A stretch of DNA of 64,000 bases, taken from contig MWJO01000028.1 in the NCBI GenBank assembly GCA_002027195.1, positions 1 through 64,000 of the forward strand, in the 5' to 3' direction. Position 1 is the first letter of the stretch; each line of letters starts with the position of its first letter. The DNA is from Streptomyces sp. GKU 895. GTDB taxonomy: Bacteria; Actinomycetota; Actinomycetes; Streptomycetales; Streptomycetaceae. Under the pieces are notes generated by a model. The model did not search any database and was not told the DNA's origin. It worked only from the letters and a program-made list of their open reading frames with translations. Positions 17,161 to 24,086 of the stretch are shown one piece after another. Made by a program: the position numbers and the translations under genes.

Positions 17161-17550
17161 GTGACGAACCAGCGGCAGCGGCGCCCGCGCCGGGGACAGG
17201 GCGAGTTGGAAGGGCTGGTCCTGTCTGCTCTGCGGGAGGCGGACGGCCCGCAGACGGCCGGCTCGGTGCAGGAGCGGCTCGGCGGCGGCCTGGCCTACAC
17301 GACGGTGATCACGATCCTGACCCGGCTGCTGGCCAAGGGAGTGGTCACCCGTGAGCGAGCGGGCCGTTCCTTCGTCTGGACGCCGGTGTCCGACCATGCG
17401 GGACTCGCCGCGCACAAGATGCGCAGGCTGCTGGACGGCGAGAGCGACCGGGAAGCGGTCCTCGCCAGCTTCGTCACCTCGCTGGAGCCAGGGGACGAGC
17501 GCCTCCTGAGGGAGCTGCTGGGTCGCGCGAAGGAAGAAGGGGAAAACTGA
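17161..17550 (+). CDS. BlaI/MecI/CopY-family transcriptional repressor
   Basis: A 129-residue winged-helix repressor of the BlaI/MecI (penicillinase repressor) family. Visible parts are the basic N-terminus, the helix-turn-helix (LVLSALREADGPQTAGSVQE, then LAYTTVITILTRLLAKGVVTRE) and a C-terminal dimerisation helix region (LAAHKMRRLLDG ... LLRELLGRAKEE). GTG 17161 is preferred because GGAGAGAAGG precedes it; an in-frame ATG at 17128 lacks a ribosome-binding site. It is followed seven bases later by an M56-type protease gene, as in BlaI-BlaR1 pairs, where the protease inactivates the repressor. Operators of the expected type lie before tatA, terD/blaI and spo0M. Confidence 0.9.
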   Translation: MTNQRQRRPRRGQGELEGLVLSALREADGPQTAGSVQERLGGGLAYTTVITILTRLLAKGVVTRERAGRSFVWTPVSDHAGLAAHKMRRLLDGESDREAVLASFVTSLEPGDERLLRELLGRAKEEGEN

Positions 17551-17556
17551 AGCCTC

Positions 17557-18496
17557 ATGGGGGTGTTCGTCTTTCTTCCGCTGGTCCTGCCGCTCACGGC
17601 ATGGCCGATCGCCCGCCTCGCCGACCGGCATCTGCACCCGAGGGCCGCCACCCGGCTGCTGACGGCACTGGCAGGAGTCATGGCCGTGTGCAGCACCGTG
17701 TGCCTTGGGCTGCTGATGGTGGTGGGCACGGCCCAACTGCCCGGCAACCCGCTGCCCGACGGCTGGTCCGACCCGGAGGTGCGGGCGGCGGTGCCGTACG
17801 ACGGGATCGCCGGCCGGGCGGCCGTACCGGCACTGCTCGCGGTGGTCGCCGCGTGCGCGGTCACCCTGCGGCGGCACCGGCGCCTGACCCGCAGCGCTCA
17901 CCAGGCGCTGGCCGGGCTGCCGCGCACCGAGGTGGCCGTCCTGCCCGACACGGAGCCCTATGCGTACGCGCTGCCCCGCGGGGGCCGCGTCACAGGACCG
18001 GGTCGTCGTGTCGACGGCGATGCTGACCTGCCTCGAACCGGCCGAACGCCGCGCCCTGTTCGCCCATGAGCGCGCCCATCTCGCCGCCCGCCACCACCGC
18101 CATCTGCTCGCGGTACGCCTGGCGGCACAGGCCAACCCGTTCCTGCACCCGCTGCGCAAGGCCGTCTCCTATGCGGCCGAGCGTTGGGCGGACGAGGAAG
18201 CGGCCGAGACGGTCGGCAGCCGTCGCACCGTGGCCCGCGCGATCGGCAAGGCGGCGCTCGTCTCCCGAGGCACTCCTGTCCCGACGCTCGCCGGTCTCGC
18301 CGCCCCCGGCCCGGTGCCACGCCGCGTGGCAGCGCTGCTCGGCCCGGCGCCCACGGCCCGTACCTGGCCGTCCGCGTTCACCGCCGTAGGCATGGCGGCG
18401 TGGACGGCCGCCGCCGGCACGGCCGTATCGGCGATGTCGTCCGCCAACTCCGCGCTCACGCTGGCTGTCCTGCTGCACGCGGCGACGCCCCTGTAG
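17557..18496 (+). CDS. BlaR1-like M56 family membrane metallopeptidase (frameshift at 17974-17977)
   Basis: A membrane protease of the M56/BlaR1 type, 312 residues after removing one base. Membrane segments lie near residues 3-15, 35-58 and 88-104. The zinc motif is HERAH (about 170-174) followed by the downstream Glu in ERWADEEAAE, and a C-terminal membrane helix is present. Full BlaR1 carries an extracellular penicillin-binding sensor, which is absent here, so the trigger is unknown. The frame shifts at CCCC (17974-17977): with three C the reading runs smoothly through YALPAGAASQDRVVVSTAML. It is co-transcribed with the BlaI repressor and is expected to relieve repression by proteolysis. 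Confidence 0.87.
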
Positions 18497-18509
18497 CAGG
18501 GCGCCGCCG

Positions 18510-18525
18510 GGCACCGGGTGGTGCC
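18510..18525. terminator. Hairpin between convergent genes
   Basis: GGCACC-GGGT-GGTGCC lies in the 33-bp gap between the stop of the M56 protease gene (18496) and the stop of spo0M (18530, minus). Position and symmetry suggest a short bidirectional terminator. Confidence 0.5.
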
Positions 18526-18529
18526 GGGG

Positions 18530-19519
18530 TCAGTCCTCGTCCTCCCCCTCCTCTTCCTCGCCCTCGAAGAAGTCGCCGATCTCGTCGACGACTTCGGCGG
18601 CCACCATGCCGCCGACGACGCCGACGGCCAGTCCCGCCGCACCGGCGGCGACCGCGGTGCCGACGCCGGGGCCGGAGCGATGGTGGTCGTCATGGTCGTG
18701 GTGTCCGCCGTAAGGGCCCTCGTGCCCGTACGACGCGTGCGATCCGTACGAGGCCCGGTGCTCGACCAACTGCCGGATCCAGCCGTCGACTTCCGTGTTC
18801 CAGTCACGGTCGTCGTGGTGCCCGACCGTGAAGCGGGTGAGCGTGTCGTGGCCCTCGGAGAGGAGACCGCCGCGCTTGTCGGCCTCCAGGACCACCTCCA
18901 GGCCGGCCGGGCCCGCGAGGAAGGTCAGCTCGATCTCGGCGACCTGGTGGGCGTATTGCGGGGCCGGGGTGAGCTCGATCTCCTGGTAGAAGGGGAGTTG
19001 CTGGCCCGTGCCGCCGATACGGCCGTACTCCAGGTCTGCGGAGCGGAAGCCGAAGCCGAGTTGGCCGAGGGCTTCCAGGATCGCCTCCTGGGCGGGCAGC
19101 GGGGCCACGGTGAGCTGGTCGAGGTCGCCCTTGTCCTTGGCGCCGGTGACGGACAGTTCGGTGCGCACCCCCAGCACGATGCCCAGTGGCTGGCCGTACA
19201 GCTCGCTCACCGGTGTCTCCCAGGGCAGCGTCACGCTGAACGGCACGGACCGCTCCTCGCCCTCGCCGAGCCGGAAGCCGCCCCCGGCGACGAACCGGTC
19301 GAAGGCGACCGTCCCCTCGCTCTCGCCCTCGTTGTGCTCGGCCTCGACCCGGGCCACCAGTTCCAGGGCGATGTGCTCGATGTCGAAGTCGACGTTGCCG
19401 CCCTTGAGACGGACCTGCCCGGTGAGTGTGCCGCCGGGGCGGACCGCGCCGGGATCGAGGACCGTGTCGACCGTGGGGCCGCCCACACCGAGCGAGCCGA
19501 GCAGCCGTTTGAACACCAT
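18530..19519 (-). CDS. spo0M: Spo0M-like sporulation-control protein
   Basis: A 329-residue cytoplasmic protein of the Spo0M (SpoOM, arrestin-like) family. It starts at ATG 19519 (VFKRLLGSLGVGGPTVDTVL), with GGAG upstream. The N-terminal two-thirds carry the arrestin-like beta-sandwich (GGTLTGQVRLKGGNVDFDIE, FSVTLPWETPVSELYG, LGFGFRSADLEYG). The tail has a His-rich segment around residues 265-285 (HHDHDDHH), a Gly/Ala/Val-rich hydrophobic stretch and an acidic C-terminus. Family members affect sporulation and cell shape. A BlaI-type operator 29 bp upstream of the start suggests it belongs to the local BlaI regulon. Confidence 0.9.
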   Translation of the reverse strand: MVFKRLLGSLGVGGPTVDTVLDPGAVRPGGTLTGQVRLKGGNVDFDIEHIALELVARVEAEHNEGESEGTVAFDRFVAGGGFRLGEGEERSVPFSVTLPWETPVSELYGQPLGIVLGVRTELSVTGAKDKGDLDQLTVAPLPAQEAILEALGQLGFGFRSADLEYGRIGGTGQQLPFYQEIELTPAPQYAHQVAEIELTFLAGPAGLEVVLEADKRGGLLSEGHDTLTRFTVGHHDDRDWNTEVDGWIRQLVEHRASYGSHASYGHEGPYGGHHDHDDHHRSGPGVGTAVAAGAAGLAVGVVGGMVAAEVVDEIGDFFEGEEEEGEDED

Positions 19520-19547
19520 CGCGGCGTTCACTCCTTCACATCTGGTT

Positions 19548-19563
19548 TCTACAAGTGCGTAGA
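19548..19563. promoter_or_regulatory. BlaI/MecI-type operator upstream of spo0M
   Basis: TCTACA-AGTG-CGTAGA, 29 bp upstream of the Spo0M ATG. It differs from the two other sites in the window at one arm position only (CGTAGA for TGTAGA). Confidence 0.7.
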
Positions 19564-19669
19564 AGCATAGGGCGGCCGGATGTGTCGGCAGGGGCATCGC
19601 GGCCCTCGGCGCGGGATTGTCCGAAAACCGTCCCGAAGCAGCGATGACCAGCCACGTGACCAGCACGCT

Positions 19670-20707
19670 TTACGCGCTCTTTGTCGTTGTCCCGATGCCG
19701 TGGGCGAGGAGGCTCTCGGCGGTGTCCTCGATGGTGTCGGCGATGGGGCGTGCTCGCCATCCGAGGAGTTTCTCCGCCTTGGCGCTTGTGGCGTCGAGGT
19801 CCCGGCCGAGCTGATGGCGGAGCAGGCGCAGTTCTGGGTTCACCAGGCCCAGTGCGCGGGCGGCCCAGAGGGGCAGTTCACGGGTGGGGGCTTTCGCGGC
19901 GCGTGCACCGAGTCGGTCGTGCAGGATGCGGGCGATGTCGATGACGCGCAGGCTGTGCCCGGCGATGGCCAGGAAGCGCTCGCCGGCGGCTGCCGGATCG
20001 GTCATCGCGCGCAGATGCAGATCCGCGACGTCCCGGACGTCGACGAAGCCCATCCCGAAGGGCGGACACGCGGGCACCTGTCCTTCGAGCATTCTGCGGA
20101 CCAGCCGCAGGGAGGGCGGGTCGTCCGGGCCGAGCAGGGGGCCGAGGACTCCTACGGGGTGGACCGCCGCCAGTTCCAGGCCGCCGCCTTCGTCCTGGAC
20201 GAACTGCCAGGCGGCGCGTTCGGCGAGTGTCTTGGAGCGCTGGTAGGGCGGGATGTCGCTGTCGACGTTTGTCCAGTCGTCCTCGGTGAACGGGGTCGAA
20301 CGCGGCGGGTGTCCGATCCCGATGGCACCGAAGGCGCTGGTCAGGACCACCCGGCGGACTCCCGCGTCGCGGGCGGCGCGCAGCACGCGCAGGACGCCCT
20401 CGCGTGCCGGGATCACCAGGTCGTCGTCGTGGGCCGGCGTGTGGCGCAGGGTCGGCGAGGCGACGTGCAGGACGAACTCGCAGCCGGCTGTGGCGGCATC
20501 CCAGCCTTCGGGCTGCTCGAGATCGGCGCGTACGACGGTGAGGCGGTCGTCGTCGAACGGTGTGGCCGCGTGCAGCCAGGACCGCAGTGCCGGCTCGCGT
20601 CGCAGGTCGCGGACCGTGGTGCGGACAGTGTGCCCGGCCTCCAGCAGGGCCTGGGCGCACCAGCTTCCGATGAAGCCGGTCCCTCCGGTGACCAGTACGT
20701 GTGCCAT
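19670..20707 (-). CDS. NAD-dependent epimerase/dehydratase (extended SDR)
   Basis: A 345-residue extended short-chain dehydrogenase, starting at ATG 20707 after GGAGAGACAG. It has the Rossmann motif VLVTGGTGFIGSW and the active-site Ser region VVLTSAFGAIG. The YxxxK motif is YQRSK, followed by HPVGVLGPLL. It resembles dihydroflavonol-4-reductase/cinnamyl-alcohol-dehydrogenase-type enzymes that reduce aldehydes or ketones. It is the last gene of an apparent three-gene operon with the aldo/keto reductase and DUF998 genes. The substrate is unknown. Confidence 0.88.
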   Translation of the reverse strand: MAHVLVTGGTGFIGSWCAQALLEAGHTVRTTVRDLRREPALRSWLHAATPFDDDRLTVVRADLEQPEGWDAATAGCEFVLHVASPTLRHTPAHDDDLVIPAREGVLRVLRAARDAGVRRVVLTSAFGAIGIGHPPRSTPFTEDDWTNVDSDIPPYQRSKTLAERAAWQFVQDEGGGLELAAVHPVGVLGPLLGPDDPPSLRLVRRMLEGQVPACPPFGMGFVDVRDVADLHLRAMTDPAAAGERFLAIAGHSLRVIDIARILHDRLGARAAKAPTRELPLWAARALGLVNPELRLLRHQLGRDLDATSAKAEKLLGWRARPIADTIEDTAESLLAHGIGTTTKSA

Positions 20708-20718
20708 CTGTCTCTCCA

Positions 20719-21438
20719 TCAGCTGTTGGTTCGGGCGGTGAGGGGGGCCACCGGGTGCGTCGCGCGGTGGCGCTGGGTGGCGGCCACGCTGCTTCCCAGG
20801 AGGGCGTGGCCGATCATGATCGGGTAGATGACGGCGCGCTCGAACAGGCCGATGTTCCACATCCAGCCGGTGAACACGTCGGTCATGAAGAGGGGGAACG
20901 CGATCAGTCCGGCGGTGCCGAGCGCCGTGCTCGCGATCGAGCGGCGCCGGGTGAGGCCGATGCGGGCGCCGCCGGTTCCGACGGCGATCGCCATGAGGTT
21001 GCCGGCGAGCATGACGCCCTGCGCGCCGAAGGTGTGGAAGGCGATGAGGCCGTTGTCGACGTTGGCGTTGGAGCCCTGGAAGATGCCGACGAGTGAGACC
21101 CCGGTGCCGGCGAGGACGGCGAGGATCATGATGGTGATCGGGCGTGCCCCCTTGCGCGGGTCGAACACGAGGAACGTGCCGGCGATCAGGAGGGTGCCGT
21201 AGACCACCCAGCCGGTGTCCATGACGGCGCCCAGGGGGGAGTTGGCGGCCTGGCCGAACGCGGTCTGCGGCGGGCCGGTCAGGCCGAGGTGGCTGACCCA
21301 GTTGTACAGGGGCGAGTACGGGGGGTCCTGCCATGCGGCGGCGGTGACGAACTCGGCGACCCAGGACACGAGCGGACCGAGCAGGATGAGGAGGGCTCCG
21401 GCGCGGGCGGCGGCGCCGGAGCGGACGATGGGGGTCAT
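20719..21438 (-). CDS. DUF998 integral membrane protein
   Basis: A 239-residue membrane protein with about six hydrophobic segments. The first (RAGALLILLGPLVSWVAEFV) and the pattern YSPLYNWVSHLG followed by a small-residue-rich helix are typical of DUF998. Start ATG 21438 overlaps the stop of the aldo/keto reductase gene (ATGA), implying coupling. Function unknown. The middle position between two oxidoreductases hints at a shared condition of expression rather than a direct enzymatic role. Confidence 0.85.
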   Translation of the reverse strand: MTPIVRSGAAARAGALLILLGPLVSWVAEFVTAAAWQDPPYSPLYNWVSHLGLTGPPQTAFGQAANSPLGAVMDTGWVVYGTLLIAGTFLVFDPRKGARPITIMILAVLAGTGVSLVGIFQGSNANVDNGLIAFHTFGAQGVMLAGNLMAIAVGTGGARIGLTRRRSIASTALGTAGLIAFPLFMTDVFTGWMWNIGLFERAVIYPIMIGHALLGSSVAATQRHRATHPVAPLTARTNS

Positions 21439-22484
21439 GACAGGGCCATCCCGGGCACGCGACGGCGGATGGCCTCCATCTCGGCTTCGTCGGATATGCC
21501 CTGCCAGTCGTGGCGGGGTGTGTACGGGGCCTCCAGAGCGCGTACGTCGTCGTCGGTCAGCTCGATGTCGAGGGAGGCCACGGCCTCGTCGATCTGGCGG
21601 ACCGAACCGGCGCCGACCAGCGGCGCGGTGACGACCGGCTGGCGGCGCAGCCAGGCGAGCGCGACCTGTGCGCGGGTGACGCCGTGGGCGTCGGCGACCT
21701 TCCCGACCGCGTCGATGATCGCGTGGTTGGATGCCTCCTCGGCCGGCGAGTAGAGAAGGTCCGCGAAGGCGCCGTCCGTCTCGGAGCGCGCTGTCGAGCG
21801 GGCGTCGTCCCACGCGCGGGCGAGACGGCCGCGGGCCAGCGGCGACCAGATGATCGTGCCCACGCCCTCGTCCAGGCACAGCGGGATCATCTCCCGCTCC
21901 TCCTCGCGGGCGAGCAGGTTGTAGTGGTCCTGCATCGACACGAAACGCGCCCAGCCGTGCTGCCTCTGCAGGTGCAGCGCCTTCGCGAACTCCCAGGCGT
22001 GCATGGACGAGGCGCCGAGATAGCGGACCTTGCCGGCCTTCACGAGGTCGCTGAGCGCTTCGAGGGTCTCCTCCCAGGGGGTGGCGTGGTCGTTGCGGTG
22101 GATCTGGTAGAGGTCGATGTAGTCCGTGCCGAGGCGGCGCAGTGAGTGGTCGACCTCGGTCATGACCGCCTTGCGTGACAGGCCGCGGCCGTTGGGGCCC
22201 AGCCGCATCGGGTGGCGCAGCTTCGTGGCGATCACCACGGCATCGCGGTCGGCGAAGTCCTTGAGCGCGCGGCCGAGGATCTCCTCGCTGGAGCCGTTGG
22301 AGTACATGTTGGCGGTGTCGAAGAAGTTGATCCCCGCCTCCAGCGCGTGCCTGATGAGCGGGCGCGCGTCCGCTTCGCCCTTCGACCAGACGGGATGCCC
22401 GCGGTCGGGTTCGCCGTAGGTCATGGCACCGATCGCGATGGGGGACACGTCGAGGCCGGTCGTGCCGAGCTTGATGTAATGCAT
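21435..22484 (-). CDS. Aldo/keto reductase
   Basis: A 349-residue NADPH-dependent oxidoreductase of the aldo/keto reductase family. It starts at ATG 22484 after AAGGAG. Catalytic elements are visible: the Asp/Tyr region NFFDTANMYSNGSSEEILGR, the Lys in VIATKLRH, and the His in YIDLYQIHRND. The C-terminal cofactor-binding part (LVGAGSVRQIDEAV) is intact. It is the first gene of the operon with DUF998 and the epimerase. It is divergent from a TetR gene, with two palindromes in the 75-bp spacer, so induction through that repressor is likely. Confidence 0.92.
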   Translation of the reverse strand: MHYIKLGTTGLDVSPIAIGAMTYGEPDRGHPVWSKGEADARPLIRHALEAGINFFDTANMYSNGSSEEILGRALKDFADRDAVVIATKLRHPMRLGPNGRGLSRKAVMTEVDHSLRRLGTDYIDLYQIHRNDHATPWEETLEALSDLVKAGKVRYLGASSMHAWEFAKALHLQRQHGWARFVSMQDHYNLLAREEEREMIPLCLDEGVGTIIWSPLARGRLARAWDDARSTARSETDGAFADLLYSPAEEASNHAIIDAVGKVADAHGVTRAQVALAWLRRQPVVTAPLVGAGSVRQIDEAVASLDIELTDDDVRALEAPYTPRHDWQGISDEAEMEAIRRRVPGMALS

Positions 22485-22503
22485 GACGCTCCTTAAAGTA
22501 TGT

Positions 22504-22515
22504 GGAGAGCTCTCC
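22504..22515. promoter_or_regulatory. Palindrome 1, putative TetR operator
   Basis: GGAGAGCTCTCC, a perfect 12-bp palindrome 20 bp upstream of the aldo/keto reductase start. It shares the GGAGAG/CTCTCC arms with the second palindrome 24 bp away. Confidence 0.6.
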
Positions 22516-22524
22516 GGATAACGT

Positions 22525-22542
22525 AGTGGAGAACTCTCCACT
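22525..22542. promoter_or_regulatory. Palindrome 2, putative TetR operator
   Basis: AGTGGAGAACTCTCCACT, an 18-bp inverted repeat with one central mismatch, 18 bp upstream of the TetR GTG. The GTGGAGA/TCTCCAC arms match palindrome 1, giving two TetR-type sites in one divergent promoter. Confidence 0.65.
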
Positions 22543-22559
22543 TAGCAACGTGAGGTCCC

Positions 22560-23095
22560 GTGGTCCGTTCAGACGCCCGTGAGAACAGGGCACGCATCCT
22601 CGCCGCCGCACGCGAAGCGCTCGCCGCGGACGGCAGTACGTCGATGAACCAGATCGCCCAGCGCGCTGCGTCGGCGCCGGCACCCTGTACCGCAACTTCC
22701 CCACACGCGAGGCGCTCGTCCTGGCCGTCAACCAGGACGAGGTCGCCCGCATCACCGGCACCGTGTCCGACCTGCTGGCCCGCATGTCCCCGCTGGAAGC
22801 CCTCCGGCACTGGACGCTGGACCTCGTCGAGGCCATGCGGCGCAAGCACGGCCTCGGCGACGCACTCACCCCTGCCGTGCACCAGGCGATCAACGAGCAG
22901 AGCTACGGCCCGGTCATCGCCGCGATCACCCAGCTCCTCGACGCCGGCAAGAAGGACGGAAGCATCCGTGACGACGCCACGCCCGAGGACTTCCTCCAGC
23001 TGACCGGCGCGTTGTGGCGGGCCGCGTCCAGCCCCGTGGACCGGGCCCCCCACATGCTCGCGCTCATCCTCGACGGACTCCGCACCCACCGGTAG
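22560..23095 (+). CDS. TetR-family regulator of the aldo/keto reductase operon (frameshift near 22668)
   Basis: A TetR repressor of about 178 residues after restoring one base. It starts at GTG 22560, with GAGG four bases upstream. The HTH is split: SMNQIAQRA in the first frame, then, with one extra G after GCT (22665-22667), GVGAGTLYRNFPTREALVLA follows in the second frame. The C-terminal domain (VSDLLARMSPLEALRHW, EDFLQLTGALWRA) is of the TetR type seen in small regulators of oxidoreductase genes. It is divergent from the AKR-DUF998-epimerase operon, with two matching palindromes between them. Confidence 0.85.
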
Positions 23096-23182
23096 GCGAG
23101 GGCCGCGCGGTGCCGGAGGACGTCGACTTCCGGGCAGCCGGCGCGCCCGGTCCGCCCTCATACCGGATACGGTGTTGCTGTT

Positions 23183-23905
23183 ATGGAGTCTGCGGAGGAG
23201 GCGGGACGTTTCGTGGCAGCAGCTGATCCGAGGCGAGCGGGCACCGCACCGGCGCGGCGTTCTCCTGGGCGCCCGCCCATGCCGCTGGAACGCATGGTCG
23301 CCACGGCCCTGCAGATCGTGGACGAGGAGGGCGCCGACGCTCTGTCGATGCGGACGCTGGCCCAGCGTCTGGGCTCGGGCACGGCCACGCTGTACCGGCA
23401 CTTCGATAGCCGGTCAGCGCTGATCGCCCACGTCGTGGACCGCATGTTCGGCGCTGTGGAACTCAACGGCGACGAGCTCCGGGCGATGTCCTGGCAGCAG
23501 GCGCTGCGGACAGGCGCACAGGCCATGTTCGACGCCTTGTCCCGGCACCAGAACGCGGCACGCCTGATGGTCGAGCAGGTTCCCCTGGGGCCGAAGGCGA
23601 TGGCAGTGCGCGAGCGCTGTGTCGCGGTGCTGCTCGACGGCGGTTTCCCGCCGCGGCAGGCCGCGCACGCGTATGCGACCCTGGCCCGCTACGTTCTCGG
23701 CTTTGCCGTACAGGTCAACCGAGAAGGGGGAGCGGGCCAGTCCGACGAGGCACAGGCGGCGGCCCTCTTCCAGAGCGTGGATCCGAACCTGTTCCCGGCG
23801 ACCCTCACCGTTGCCTCCGAGCTGCCCGTCCCGCTGGAGGAAGAGTTCTCCTTCGGCCTCGAACTTCTCCTCGGCGGACTTGAGCGCCTGCGCGACGAGG
23901 GCTGA
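23183..23905 (+). CDS. TetR-family regulator (TetR_C type)
   Basis: A 240-residue TetR regulator. After a Pro/Arg-rich N-terminal extension the HTH is ADALSMRTLAQRLGSGTATLYRHF (about residues 48-73). The C-terminal domain, with LMVEQVPLGPKAMAVRERC and YATLARYVLGFAVQVNREG, is of the TetR_C_1 (tetracycline-repressor-like) type that binds drugs. Transcribed alone; no transporter gene is adjacent, so its target lies elsewhere or is its own promoter. Confidence 0.87.
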   Translation: MESAEEAGRFVAAADPRRAGTAPARRSPGRPPMPLERMVATALQIVDEEGADALSMRTLAQRLGSGTATLYRHFDSRSALIAHVVDRMFGAVELNGDELRAMSWQQALRTGAQAMFDALSRHQNAARLMVEQVPLGPKAMAVRERCVAVLLDGGFPPRQAAHAYATLARYVLGFAVQVNREGGAGQSDEAQAAALFQSVDPNLFPATLTVASELPVPLEEEFSFGLELLLGGLERLRDEG

Positions 23906-23920
23906 CCGAACCGGCGACGT

Positions 23921-23934
23921 GCGCCCGCGGGCGC
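23921..23934. terminator. GC-rich palindrome after TetR gene
   Basis: GCGCCCGCGGGCGC, 15 bp after the TetR stop, could form the stem of a terminator. The loop would be minimal and no T tract follows, so this is tentative. Confidence 0.3.
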
Positions 23935-24086
23935 CTCCGCGGGCCGCGGCGTCAGCCGAGAGGCAGCGGACCAGTGGGGTGCGGAGGGTCGGCCTCGCCG
24001 TCACCGCTCTTCCGGTCGCAGAGGCACGCCGAGCCGGGGCGGTCGCTGGACGACCGGCCCCGGCGGCCACTCACCGTGTCACAGGG

